This document shows positions 9,715 through 20,862 of a DNA stretch of 64,000 nucleotides, in pieces. Source of the DNA: Vanrija pseudolonga (lineage: Eukaryota > Basidiomycota > Tremellomycetes > Trichosporonales > Trichosporonaceae). The notes beneath the pieces were generated by a model. The model ran no database searches. It was not told the origin of the DNA and saw nothing but the letters and a program-made list of their open reading frames with translations. The DNA lies in the NCBI RefSeq assembly GCF_020906515.1, contig NC_085851.1, positions 1,798,001-1,862,000 on the forward strand. The letters are read 5' to 3'. How positions within the stretch are numbered: the first letter of the stretch is position 1; every line of letters begins with the position of its first letter. Both the position numbers and the translations under genes were made by a program.

Positions 9715-10326
9715 TCAAAGCTCAAAGGTGAGCTCGCCGTGAACGACGATCTTGAAGTCGGGCTCGGCCTTGGCCCTGGCAGCGAGGGCGTTCGCATCAG
9801 CGATAGCGTACGACCCGTGGCCCTTGATGCCCTTGAGCTCGTCGCTGCGTGTCAGCGAACATAGGCCGCTACCACCCACGTCGAGCTCTCGGGCACGATA
9901 GTGAACTTGGACGTGACGACACCGTCGACCTTGGTGCCGGTAATGTGCGACGCGAACGACCCCTTCTTGCCCTGGAGGGTGCCGGTGAAGATCTGGATGC
10001 CGACTGCGTGTCAGCGGTGAGAGGGGGGACGAGCTCACTGAACGACCCGTCGTCCTTGTTCGCGTGGTTCGAGTACTTGAACCTGCGGTGTCAGGCCGGC
10101 ATGACGCGCCACAACTCACATGGTGTAGACTGTCGTCACCTTGCCCTGCAGCTCGCCGCCGATGTACTCGCGCTCCGAGGTCGCGATCTGCGGGCTGAAC
10201 GGAAGGTCTGCCGAGCCCTTGAAATCGTTCTGGTTGTGGTTGGCGACAGTGAACTTGGTAGGGACTGGGGGGTCAGCTGTGCGCGGCGGGAATGGATAGA
10301 TATCACGCACTGGTGACAGGAGCCAT
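9715..10326 (-). CDS. DUF3224-like small beta-barrel protein (copy B)
   Basis: Unknown function. Minus-strand exons 10311-10326, 10120-10264, 10039-10082, 9880-10003, 9715-9844 give 152 aa. It reads MAPVTIPTKFTVANHNQ..., then EREYIGGELQGKVTTVYTM, IQIFTGTLQGKKGSFASH, DELKGIKGHGSYAIAD and GELTFEL at the end. Exon lengths match copy A except for 3 nt in exon 2. It differs from A mainly in the middle of exon 2 and the tail before GELTFEL. TATAAAG lies ~100 nt upstream on the minus strand, at the same distance as in A. A recent tandem duplicate of A. Confidence 0.86.
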
Positions 10327-10796
10327 GTTGCTAGAGCTGCGGTGTGATGGTTGTGTGGGTGGTGGTTGTGTGGGTGGTGGTGTCGTGTGAGTACGCTGCA
10401 TGGTAGCCGACAGCAAGTGCACACTTTATATCCCACCCAACACCCATGCATGCCCAGCGGTCACAGCTGCACGCCTCCACCTCGGCGCCGCCATGGCCGA
10501 CACGGACTGGGTTGCACGAAGGGCGCAGCACTACGCGCCACCTCCAGAGTGAGTGCCACCAACGGCGGCGCCTCGGGGCCGAGGCAGCGTTCTTCTGTCT
10601 GACTAACGGATCTGCTCGTGGCGGCGGCATGTGCGGCGGACGCGGGCTGGCGGGCAACGACGACAACGAGGAATTCATCACGGGTGGCTAATGATAGCAC
10701 ATGACTGGGAAGAGGGAAGGCCGAAGTGGGACACGAGAAGGCCGAGGTGGTGAGGAAGCAACGTCGGGCGACGCCGACGCCAACCGACGCCGACGG
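10327..10796 (-). promoter_or_regulatory. Upstream region of copy B
   Basis: Holds minus-strand TATAAAG near 10423-10429 and the block at 10475-10685 shared with the region upstream of copy A. The rest is the 3' flank of copy C. Confidence 0.65.
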
Positions 10797-11402
10797 TCAC
10801 TCGAACTCGACGTGAAGCTCGCACGGGATCGGCGCAGTGGGGTCCGCGTGGCCCGTCTCGTATCCGCCGTGGCCGCGAATACCCTTGAGTTCGCCGCTGT
10901 GTCGTCAGATCATCGTGCAGGGCACGCAGGAGTGTCGGGGCCGGCCACGGGTGCTCGCTGCCCTCGCACACGCCGACCGACTCACGTCGCAGTGTCGGGG
11001 ATGATGGTCCAATTGGACTTGGCGACGCCGTTGGCGTACACGCCCGTGCTCGACGCGGCGAACGAGCCCGTCTTGCCAAGGAGCGTGCCCTCGAACACCT
11101 GCTCGCCTTCAAACGTCGCCTCCTTGGGGTTTGTGGCGTGGTACGTCCTGTTGCGTGAGCGCACCGACACCACTCAGAATCGCAGTCACGGCGCCACGCA
11201 CATGATGTACGCTGCGATGCCCCAGCCGCGCATCTCGTCCGTGTCAAACTTGCGCTCCATGGTCACGTAGGTGATCTTGAGCGGGAGCTCGCGGCTGGCC
11301 TTGATGGGGTTCTCGTCCCAGCTGAGCCCGGTGAACGTTACCTTGACTGTGAGTTGTCAGCGGTGCACGGCGCGTCGCCGGCATACTGGTGGTGGGTGAC
11401 AT
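10797..11402 (-). CDS. DUF3224-like small beta-barrel protein (copy C)
   Basis: Unknown function. Minus-strand exons 11387-11402, 11202-11346, 10986-11147, 10797-10896 give 140 aa. Starts MSPTTIKVTFTGLSWDENP; then FDTDEMRGWGIAAYIM, QVFEGTLLGKTGSFAAS, SNWTIIPDTAT, GELKGIRGHGGYE and an acidic end. First, second and last intron positions and phases match A and B. The third intron of A/B is absent, so their exons 3 and 4 are one exon here. Its middle is more divergent than A versus B, so it is an older paralog. A weak minus-strand TATA-like element lies ~80 nt upstream. Confidence 0.84.
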
Positions 11403-12276
11403 CGGATGGCCGAGGTCGTGGTGGTGTAAGCTTGTGCGGTTGGTGAGCAACGATGGCCGAAGGAAGCCCGGCGCCGTCTTTTGAATAGACCCACTGCAGT
11501 GGTCCAGTCAACCAGCGTCACCTCGTCAGTGAGATCTGCATCAACCGGGGCAAAGGGTGCAGGGCGCAGTGTATCGAAGCATGCCGAGCCGAGGCTTCTC
11601 TGCGCAGCCGTTCATCTGTGTTTTATGCAGGCGATCAAGATGCGCCTTTGAGAGAGGGCAAGAGCAGAGCAGAGCGAATCGTGCCCACTGAGAGTCACGG
11701 CTGTTGGATTCAGCTGTCCAGTCAACTCCCTCCTCGCCTCACTCACAACCCCACCTCTCCCCTTGCGTCATTAATGACCCCAGTCGCCATAGCCACTGGT
11801 CCTGCCCCAAGTGGTCTGGACGAGCGACTTCGGGCCCATGTACCCATGTACCCATGTACAGCTTGGCCGCATGGTTGGGCATTCCACGCAGCACACAGAA
11901 TCAGCAGCCACACCCGACGCCAGCTGTTGTTCTCCAACGGGCTGACCAGTCCTGCCAGCTGACAAGCTCCCCAGCGCCTGGACCAACTCCAGCTCGATAA
12001 GCAGCACGACACAGGCCGTCAATCTTCCCGCCTCTTCGCCGAACCCCAGCGAAACCTTCCCCAGACTCCAACCTCAGTCGGGCCAAAGTCGGGCGGATGA
12101 GATAAGAGTGAGCCCCGCCGGACCCGGCCCGGGACGACGGGACGACGTCATAGCCGTGCAACATACCACACCACAGACACCCGACCCGAACACGACGACG
12201 ACCACATGGCATGGTTCTCATAAACAGTGCGCCAGTGTACGCAGCAGCACGCCAACGCCCTCGCCACTAACACACC
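11403..12276. other. Intergenic, no gene seen
   Basis: Divergent promoter space between copy C and the metallo-beta-lactamase-fold gene. Open frames are short and without support. Confidence 0.45.
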
Positions 12277-13371
12277 ATGCCCCGCCGTCGCCAGTTCTAC
12301 ATCCGCGAAGACCTGACCGAGGTCAGCCGCCCGCCGCCGAGGGCGCTCGAAGTGCTCGCCGGCGATGCCGATCTGCCCGTCTGCGCGACCTGCGCGACGC
12401 AGTACCCTGCCGCCCGGGCTGATTGTGAGTGAGCGTCTCGGCAACCGTTGCTGACTGCAGGCCCGGTGTGCGAAGACCCGCGCCAGTGGGTGCCCGGCAC
12501 AGGCCAAGAATGGACGACCCTCGGCGAGCTCGCCTCCGGCAAACGCAACTACCTCCTCCGCGACGTCGAGGACCCGCGCATCACGCTCATCGCGACCGAG
12601 CCGTCGTTCGCCATCTCGCAAACACGTGGGTCGCTGCTTCCACCTTGCGCGCTGACACCCGCCAGCCATCGTCCTCGAGACCTCGGAGGGCAGCTTCATC
12701 TGGGACTGCGCGGCGGTGATCACGCCCCCGCTCGTCGCGCACCTCACGCACCTGCGCCGCCCGCTCAAGGCCATGGCGATCAGCCACCCGCACGTGGGTT
12801 GCCTTGACAGAGCGCCACTAACCCGCGCCAGTTCTTCTCGACGTCGCTTACGTGGGCGCGCGCGCTCGGCGTGCCGCTGTACATCAACGCGCTCGACAAG
12901 GAGTGGTATGCGCGCGCCGCGAGCCTGGAAGCCGACGAGGTCGTCTTCTGGAGCGGCACGCAGCGCCTCAGCGCCAACATCACGCTCATCGAGTGCGGCG
13001 GCCACTTCCCCGGCTCGTCCGTGCTGCACTGGGACCGCGCAGGCGAGCCGCTCACGTCCGAGGCGGACGCGCGCGCGCCCGACACGGGCCTCCTGCTCGT
13101 CGCTGACACGGTCATGGTGCAGCCCGCGCAGAAGGGGTTCACCTTCATGTGGAGCTACCCCAACATGATCCCGCTGCACCCCCCCGACGTGCTGCGCATC
13201 CAGAAGATCCTGAGCGAGTACGACTTCGACTCGGTCAGCGGGACGTGGCCCGACAGATGGGTGCGCACAGGCGCGGCGCGCTCGTTTGACGAGAGTGTCG
13301 AGACGTACCTGTCTGCCACGGGATGGGAGCGCGGCCGTGGGGATGAGCTGGTACCGAAGCGTAAGGTGTAG
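12277..13371 (+). CDS. Metallo-beta-lactamase-fold protein with N-terminal CxxC pair
   Basis: Probable MBL-fold protein of a widespread fungal family; substrate unknown. Exons 12277-12424, 12461-12625, 12666-12793, 12832-13371 give 326 aa. The N-terminus holds CATC (about residue 40) and CPVC (about residue 50), which look like a small zinc-binding knuckle. The barrel follows: AMAISHPHFFSTSLTWARAL sits where active enzymes have HxHxDH, so the canonical metal motif is degenerate. ECGGHFPGSSVLHW and LLLVADT correspond to later MBL strands and the Asp-bearing strand. No signal peptide. Whether it binds two metals or is a non-catalytic homologue cannot be told from sequence. Confidence 0.8.
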
Positions 13372-13528
13372 GGAGCGTACGAGGGGACATCGTACTGTGT
13401 ACTGTATGAGGCGGAGCGCAGGTTTGAGGCAGTGAGCTGGGTTGAGTTCGTGTTAGCCAGATGCAACGATCGATGGATACATGCAAACGCGTCACACTAA
13501 TGCAGGATAATACAACAATCACACTCGT

Positions 13529-14604
13529 CTACCTCCTCACTGGGCCGCCGCGCCGTGGGCCAGCGCCAGTGTAGCCACCGCCACCTCCTCCGCCACCGCG
13601 TGCAGCCTTGCGTGCGAGGTCCTCCTTCATCAGCCGCTCCGCCTCGCTCATGAAAGCCTTGGGCTTGCTGCTCTCCTCCTTGGGCTCCGTCTTGGCCGAC
13701 TTGGCCGTCTTGAAGACGTTGGTCGGCGCGGCGCGTTTGAGCGGGTTACCAATCTTGAGCGGGTTGGCTGGCGCTGCTCCTGCTGCTGGGGCGGCACCGA
13801 GTGAGGTGCCAATGGTGCCGAACGAAATTTTGGGCTTGTCGCCTGCTGACGTCGACGCCGCGCCGCTCGACTCGCCAGGCTCGGCCTTGGAGAAGCTCAG
13901 CGTGATCTTCTCGCCTTCGACCTTTTGCAGCCCCTGCTCGGGCTGGTTATCGTCCGCGCCGACAGCCGCGCGCGCACGCGCAATCTGGTCCTCGAGCATC
14001 TTGCGCTCGCGCTCCTCGCCGTCCATGGTCGCGCGCTCCATCTTCTGCAGTGCGGCCTGGGCGCGTTAATGCTGCACTTTCCCTCCACCCTCAACACCAC
14101 TCACCTGCTTCTGCAGCGTCTTGGGCGTGTTGTCGATCCACTGGATCCACAGCCCCTTGTCGTCCTCGTCGACCTTGACGATACCGGCCTTGCCGAGGGT
14201 TCCGACGAACCCGCTCAGCGTGACCCAGCGCGTCGCGTTCATGTGCACGTGCTCCTTGTCCTGGATGTACTCGTTGTACACGGCGTTCGCGCGCACGCGC
14301 TGCGTGTTGTGTCGCGACTTGAGGAGCGACAGGAACTCGTACTGGAACTGGCGGCTGAACTCTGCGATCGTTGCGCCCGCCTTGGGGCCGACGGCGATGA
14401 TCTTGCGCAAGTGCGGTTCGGAGCGACAGTGGGCCTGGAATCCGTTCTCGTCACGCATCTGCTTCTCACAGATCTGACAGTACCATCGCAGCCTTCCGAG
14501 ACCTGGAGAGTTAGCTGGGTTCCGCCAAGAAAGACAGGGCACCCACCCTTGGCCTTGATGGCGTTGGCGATGGCCTTGGTAGAGCCGCCTTCTGCACGTC
14601 CCAT
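13529..14604 (-). CDS. DNA/RNA-binding protein Kin17
   Basis: Nuclear protein conserved in eukaryotes, linked to DNA repair, replication and RNA processing. Minus-strand exons 14547-14604, 14105-14502, 13529-14056 give 327 aa. It starts MGRAEGGSTKAIANAIKAKG, followed by a C2H2 finger (CQICEKQMRDENGFQAH, near residues 28-45) and the Kin17 winged-helix domain (FSRQFQYEFLSLL, RVRANAVYNEYIQDKEH, VHMNATRW). The C-terminal half is Ala/Lys-rich, ending in a Gly/Arg run. The KOW/SH3-like C-terminal domain of metazoan Kin17 is not seen, as is usual for short fungal forms. Confidence 0.95.
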
Positions 14605-14914
14605 ACTGTGTGCGTTTATTTGCGAGTGTTGAGAGGAAGATTGAAGCGAACGCGGTGGAGTAGAAAGGAGATCAAGAGGCGACTGGAGTCTGCAGTTGTC
14701 AGCAGTCCGACTTGTGTGGAAAGTGTTGTGTGGAAAAAGCTTCCGCCCGTAATAACATTACAAACAATCCTAATTGCTCGATTTGGGTGGCAATAATCCA
14801 CGACTTCTGCAGATGCTTAACCGACATTGACGCGCATCATCTCGCTCAACTTCACTCCGTTTTCTCCATCACGCCGATTCATCATCCACCACACCCCCCA
14901 ACAGCACCACCACA
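14605..14914. other. Divergent promoter between Kin17 and the zf-HIT gene
   Basis: 310 bases without a gene, AT-richer than the surroundings. It serves two genes pointing away from each other. Confidence 0.5.
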
Positions 14915-15515
14915 ATGGTCAACATCGCGCCCGTGCGGCCAGGGCAGCCCTTGACCGACTTCCAGATCAGGAGGATACAGCGGCGTCTTGAAGATCTCGA
15001 GGTGAGTAGTGCCGTGTGGTCGGCGCGTCGGCGCTGGCGCTGTCCGAGTCATTGCTCCTCAGGCTTGCGAAGCAGCTTAGTGAAGCTCCGCTACAGTGGA
15101 ATGGCTATGTGACCGGATCTCTCATGACTGCTTGTCACCCTCACACCCCCGCTCACACGCGCAGCGCACAAACCCCACCGACATTCCACCAGCGTCCTTC
15201 AAGCCGCCCGACCCGGCGCCCAATACGCCTGCCGCGCTCGCCCTGGCTGCAGCAAAGAAGAAGCAGACGCCAAACGTCCGGAGAGCGCTGTACGGCAAGA
15301 AGTCCTTGCGCGACTGGCTCGAAGAGCTTCCGGCGACCCCCACACCGCCGTACCTCACCGCGGCTGCGCCCGAGCCCATCACGCCACCGCGCAGACTGTG
15401 CGCGAGCTGCGGATACATCGGCGCTGTGAGGTGCTTCCGGTGTGGGGAGTGGAGCTGTGGGAAGACTTGCGCCGAGGTGCATGAGCGAGACGGCGGGTGC
15501 GGTGTCGGCGCATGA
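14915..15515 (+). CDS. zf-HIT protein, SWR1 subunit Vps71/ZNHIT1-like
   Basis: Probable subunit of the SWR1 complex that deposits H2A.Z. Two exons, 14915-15001 and 15165-15515, give 145 aa. The N-terminus has the family helix (DFQIRRIQRRLEDLE) followed after the intron by RTNPTDIP. The C-terminus is a HIT-type zinc finger with interleaved Cys/His (LCASCGYIGAVRCFRCG, then CGKTCAEVHERDGGC). The intron is unusually long for this window (163 nt); an extra small exon inside it is not excluded. The last ~20 residues lack further motif. Confidence 0.87.
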
Positions 15516-15761
15516 GGGTCGGCTTGGCGAGCGCGGGAAGGCTGCTTCGAGACCTCAAGAGGCGAGAGAAGGACAGCAAGACAAGACACCATACAAGCAC
15601 TACAATCAACAGGGATACCAAGCATGCAGATACCATTCGAACAACGCCAACACGGCAAGCGAAATGACAAGAGAGAGGAGGCCGGGTCGCCGTGCCTACA
15701 GAGAGGTGCACTGCTCAAATACAACGCGACCCTTCCGAATACAGAAACATCTGAAGTACCA

Positions 15762-15854
15762 GCTCTCGTGGTGTAGTGGCTATCATACTCTCTTAGGGCG
15801 CTGAAGCATCTTAAGCATTGGGAGTGGTCCTGGGTTCAAATCCCGGCGAGGGCC
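15762..15854 (+). tRNA. tRNA-Pro (AGG), intron-containing
   Basis: Acceptor GCTCTCG/CGAGGGC, D arm GTGTAGTGGCTATCAT, anticodon stem CTCTC/GGGAG, anticodon AGG, T loop TTCAAAT and C73 as expected for tRNA-Pro. A ~20-nt intron follows the base after the anticodon. A T5 run follows about five bases downstream. Confidence 0.9.
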
Positions 15855-16526
15855 TGTCGTTTTTGTATGCATAGGGGCCTGAGCGAGGGGTGTTGGAGAA
15901 GTTGCAGCGAATGAGAAGGAAGTGTGTCGCTGAAAATGTGGAAACGCGTAAGATGTGGCGAAATGCCAAGCCACACAACAACCGCAGCCACGGTGGCTGC
16001 TGCACTTAGTGACATACCATGCCCCGGCGCGCGGACGTAAGGACGTCGCGACAGATCCCTCCGCCTTGCTGTTTGCAGACAACGGCGCGCGTCGGCCCCC
16101 ATCCACAGATAGACGCACAGTCGAGCCGTCGGTGCCGCCGCGGGCAGTCGCCGAGCGCTCGCTCGCTAGCTTCGGATGCAGACGCCAAGCGCCGCCTTTC
16201 TCTCAGTCCACCTCCACAACCGACCTCCACTCTACCTGTCCATCTTCCGCGCAGTTTAGTCACCTCGTGCAGCTAATGGCCGGACAGCCGAGATCGCACC
16301 AGTCCTCGCACTGCTGCGCTCCTCGCTAGATACATATCTACCGAGGCAGAGGTGGTCATGTGAGCTTCATGCTCGCTCGCATGCTCGCTCGCGTTATGCG
16401 AAACAGGCGAGGCAAGTCTCGACGTGGGGGAGGATCTGCGGAACAACATCGGGATGGGTGGGTATATGAAGGCGGCTTGTGATGCGCGGTGAGGCGAGGC
16501 ATCTCAAGCAAACACACTCACTCACA
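15855..16526. other. Intergenic, promoter of the aldehyde dehydrogenase
   Basis: No gene recognised. A TATA-like GGTATATGAAG lies near 16460, about 65 nt before the ALDH start. Confidence 0.5.
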
Positions 16527-18079
16527 ATGGTCGCCACTGTCCCGGACACCAAGCTCGACTGGAGCGTGAGTGCCTGCCTGCCTTGATGGCCAAGTTGACC
16601 CCCCAGTCGTACCACAACGTCATCAACGGCGAGCTGCGCGCCACGTCCAAGACGCGCACGGCAGTCAACCCCGCCACGGAGGAGGCCCTCCCCCCAGTGC
16701 CGGTGAGCACCGAGGCGGACGTCGACGCGGCCGTGGCAGCAGCCCGCGCCGCCTTCCCGGCATGGAGCAAGACGTCGTGGGACGAGCGCGAGGCGCTGCT
16801 CAACAAGCTCGCCGACAGGCTCGTGGCCAACCTGCCCGAGTTCACCGATATCCTCGTGCGCGAGTCGGGCAAGGCGATCGCGACGGCCCAGATCGAGGCC
16901 ATGTTCTCGCACACCTTCCTCCGCGGCCTCGCGGCGCTGCGCGTGCCCGAGGAGGTGGTCGACGACGCCAAGGAGGGATACAAGGTCCGCCTGCGCCACC
17001 TGCCGCTAGGTGTCGGCGCGGGCATCGTGCCGTGGAACTGGTGAGTGGCGGCTACATAGGGTCGAGTGTCAAGTCCCCGCTTACATATACCCAGGCCCCT
17101 CCTCATCGGCCTGTTCAAGATCGCGTCGTGCGTCATCGCGGGCAACGTGATCATCGTCAAGCCGTCCCCGTTCGCGCCGTACGCGGTGCTCAAGGTCGTC
17201 GAGCTTGCGCGCGGGCTCTTCCCGCCCGGCGTGATCCAGGCGCTTAGTGGTGGCGACGACCTCGGCCCGTGGCTCACCGAGCACCCGGGCATCGACAAGA
17301 TCTCTTTCACCGGCTCGAGCGCGACGGGCAAGCGCGTGCTCGCGAGCTGTAGCCGCACTCTCAAGCGTGTCACCCTCGAGCTGGGTGGCAACGACGCCGC
17401 CATCGTGTGCGAGGACGCCGACCTCGCTCAGGCGATCCCCAAGGTCGGCACGCTAGCGTTCTTGTTCTCGGGCCAGATCTGCATGGACATCAAGCGCGTC
17501 TATGTCCACGAGGCGATCTACGACAAGTTCCTCGCCGGCCTCGTCGAGTTTGTCAAGACGATCAAGACGGGCGACCCGAACGACCCCGACACGCTGGTCG
17601 GCCCGCTGCAGAACTCGATGCAGTACGAGAAGGTCAAGGAGCTCTTCGCGCAGATCGAGCCGCAGGGGTGGAAGACGGCGGTCGGCGGCGCGCCCGACCT
17701 CAAGAGCGCGCACGCCAAGGGCTTCTTCATGCAGCCGACGGTGATTGACAACCCGCCCGAGGACAGCATGATCGTGCAGGAGGAGCCGTTCGGCCCCATC
17801 GTGCCGATCCTCAAGTGGTCCAGCGAGGAGGACGTCATCGCCCGCGCAAACGACAGCAAGATGGGCCTCGGCGCGTCCGTGTGGAGCGCCGACATTGCGC
17901 GCGCCACCCGCATGGCGGAGCAGCTCGAGGCCGGCTCGGTCTGGGTCAACACCCACTTCGACCTCAGCCCCAAGGTCCCGTTCGGAGGGTCAAAGTGGAG
18001 CGGGTTCAACCGCGAACTCGGCGTCGACGGCATCAAGGGCTGGCTCGAGCCGCAGAGCCTGTGGGTCGCGACAGCGTAG
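16527..18079 (+). CDS. NAD(P)-dependent aldehyde dehydrogenase
   Basis: Oxidises an aldehyde to the acid; probably cytosolic (no targeting sequence). Exons 16527-16565, 16607-17040, 17095-18079 give 485 aa, the usual family length. Visible motifs: PWNWP split by the second intron, NVIIVKPSPFAP (cofactor-binding Lys), SFTGSSATGKRV, general-base Glu253 in TLELGGND, nucleophile Cys287 in SGQICMDIKRV, and EEPFGPIVPIL. It resembles the group that includes salicylaldehyde- and vanillin-type dehydrogenases more than betaine aldehyde dehydrogenase, but the substrate cannot be fixed. Neighbouring genes give no pathway hint. Confidence 0.95.
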
Positions 18080-18541
18080 GCGAGGAGCTGGGTCAGCGGC
18101 GGGATAAAAGTTGGAACAAGTCAGTAGTCAGCAGTCAAAGTGAAAGTGTAGCGATGCAGACGTGCGCTGGATGTCGTCCTTGTCGCAGCATGCAGGCAAC
18201 CGCGCGAGGTGTCGAGCCTGCCTCGTCAATCCCGCTGCCACACGACCCGGTCGGCCGTTTTGATGAGTGATGTGATTGTTTACGAGTGACGTCATGGTCG
18301 TCTCCCACCGAAAATACACTTTCGTGCTAAGCAGTGAAGCGGGTCGGGTGGTCGTGAGAATGCCGCAGCGAGGCTGTACGCTGGGATGACTGGGCGTCGC
18401 CTCGTCGGGGGCAAGCGAGCGGGCGTCACTCCGCTTCTACATGCCCCCTCGTCTTGCTCATCGTGACAGACGTCGACGTCGCCGTTGGCCACTCGCAGCA
18501 CGCCTATATCAGTCACACCGTCACCCATCCACCCACCCACA
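18080..18541. other. Intergenic
   Basis: No gene. GCCTATATCAG near 18500-18510 is a probable TATA element for the next gene. Confidence 0.45.
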
Positions 18542-19577
18542 ATGATCCACCCCAGCCCATCACGCAAACGACAGCGCTCATCGTCACCAACCTCAACCTC
18601 TTCATACCCAGCACTCGGCGCATTACCACCAGCCATCACCACCATGCTCTCGCACGCATCCGCACCAGCTGCGCCAGACTACCACTTCCTCACGACCCCA
18701 TTCAAGGTCGCCGCGGCGACACACGCGCCTCGCCTCAGCTCATCCCCAACCACCAGTACGTGTGCTGCCTTCCCCCATCCGCGTGTCTTGAACTCCCCCC
18801 CCCCCCCCCCTCTTGCCCGACTAACCCTGCAGTCCAGGTCCTGTTCACCACCACCAGCTGGGACCAGGCGCCGGTCATCTCCTCGTCGCCTGTTCCCCTG
18901 GCGCCCAGCATCGTGACCACGGAGCGCGAGTTCAAGGGGGATGCGATGCGGGGCTTCGCGACGGCCACCTACGTTATGTGAGTAGCGCAGTGTAGCGCCT
19001 CCGGGCCGTCGCCGAGGTATGCTGGGGTTGGGTGCAGCGGCCTTCCCCGCCCAATCTGCGGCCAGTACCCCCGCATGCCCCGGATCCGCTCGGTACGGCT
19101 ATCAGTAACTGACCTTGCAGGACACAGCTTTCGAGCGGTGATGGCGAGGACGGAGATCCCAGCGGCGTGTTTAGTGGGTCTACAGTAGCAGGCAGTGCTA
19201 TCTCTTCGCCCGCGGCGAGCTGACGACACAGCCGGCACCATGGTGTTCGAGGGCGCAATCCTCGGGCGGAAGGGCGCAGTGGCGCTGCATACGCGTGGGT
19301 CGTACGACGGCGACAGCGTCGAGGCGAGATGGACGATCGTGTCGGAGAGCGCAAGGTGGGTAGGGGAGGGAGGGGGGGTGGGGGGGTCCGCTGAAGGAGG
19401 GGGAAGGTGGTGGTGGTGGTGGTGGCGTTGTGGTGGCGCAGCGCACATGTACTCACGCATCACAGCGGCGAGCTCGAGGGCATCATTGGCCACGGGTCGT
19501 ATGCGATCGCCGATGCGACGGCGTCTCGCGACGGCGGCGACGAGGTCGAGGGCGAGCTCGTCCTCTCGTTCCCATAG
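18542..19577 (+). CDS. DUF3224-like protein with N-terminal extension (copy D)
   Basis: Fourth DUF3224-like gene, 7 kb from the array and on the other strand. Exons 18542-18755, 18833-18977, 19121-19173, 19232-19355, 19466-19577 give 215 aa. The domain (about residues 70-215) matches copy C in exon 2 length (145 nt) and all four intron phases of A/B: VLFTTTSWDQAPV, EREFKGDAMRGFATATYVM, GTMVFEGAILGRKGAVALH, GELEGIIGHGSYAIAD. A Ser/Pro-rich ~70-residue stretch precedes it, containing SRKRQRSSSP, which looks like a nuclear localisation signal. Alternative in-frame starts exist (18485, 18644). The chosen one lies ~35 nt after the TATA-like element. Intron 1 carries a 16-C run and intron 4 a G/T-rich run. 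Confidence 0.82.
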
Positions 19578-20862
19578 ACACGAAGCCAAGCCGCGCCCAT
19601 CGGGCTTGCCGCAGCAGGCCCGCGGGAAACCCGTCGTTTCGGTTATGTAGCACCACCCACCCACCCCACATCACATGCACACCCAGCACGCACGCAGCAC
19701 ACGGATATCAGTGCCAAAAGCGGCGTTGGCGGCGGCGTCCAGGGTTTTGATATGACGACGACAGTGATTTCAGGCGGATCAGGCGGTTTAATCTCGCCTG
19801 AACAACAACAGGTGGGCAGTGGTGTCGGATCCTGTCAGTCGGTCCTAGTGGCGTAGTGGTTGCTTGCTCTCTCGCTCGCTCGTTCGCTGCTGCTCGTCGA
19901 CGCCGACGATTACGCGCACCACAACCCACCCACCACCCCGTTCCTGCGCCGCTCGCTAGCTCGGGTCTCGGATGTCCAGACCATCTCGAAGTGTCAGCAG
20001 ACTGCTACTGGCGGCATGACGTAAGCTGTGTGCTGATGCCGCCGACTGTTGCCGGTCGTCGAGGGACGCCGCCGCCGCCGCTTCTGCCGGTTCCTCGGCG
20101 CAGCCACTCCACCCCACACTCCGTCCATCTTGCGCATCTTGGTTGGCCCGCGGCGTGGCGCAACATGCATGATGCTCTCAGTGCACGGCCACTGCGACGA
20201 GCGTGCCGCGCCGCTCCAGCGCCACTACCCCAAACACGGGCAGCCGCGCAGGTAGCGCAGCGCACGCGTCCCGGGCATTCCGGGCGGCATCACCGCTCCT
20301 CCTCCCCTCCCCCGACGGCCACCAAATCGCCTCCCACGTCCCACCCCCTTGTCCCCCCGAGAATCAGCCCTACTTAGCCTCGTTGCTTGCCTTGGTTGCT
20401 TCAAGGCGGCAGCTCCACAAACAACCAGACCCACCATCCACTGCGCGCGGCGCGGCGACGGCGGCAGCCGCCACTCACCCAGCCAGGCAGGCAACGTCTC
20501 GAGGCCCCCTCAATCCCACGGAAAATGCAAAACACGGCCATCACGAGCGACCGACTACTGCCCCCTTGCGACCGCCCGAAACGAGTCTGCGGGCACTTGT
20601 GCTGCGGATACTTTGGCCACGCACTCCCTTGCCTCCCTTGCCCTGCCTTGCCTTGCGACTGCGGGCGGCCACCCAGCCAGCAGCGGCACAGCACCCTGCA
20701 CCCTGATTGAGGCAAGCTTGATCAAGGCGCACTCTTGATAGATAAGCCAGCAGCAGAACAAGGTCGCCGCACCGACCCACCGACCCACCCACTCACTCAC
20801 CGCAAAACAAGTCTCAAGTCTACTAGTGCCATACACCACGCACGCTGAGACTGTCGCATCGC
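19578..20862. other. Long intergenic stretch
   Basis: Several overlapping open frames of 70-170 codons exist on both strands but show no family, consistent splice pattern or sensible composition. I see no supported gene. Confidence 0.4.

Noticed and set aside
12148-13179. 343-codon open frame on the minus strand
   Set aside because: It lies antisense to the MBL-fold gene and mirrors its GC-rich codons; no family resemblance.
19843-19870. tRNA-like start (GGCGTAGTGGTTGC)
   Set aside because: No anticodon stem, T arm or acceptor partner follows; only a resemblance to a D arm.
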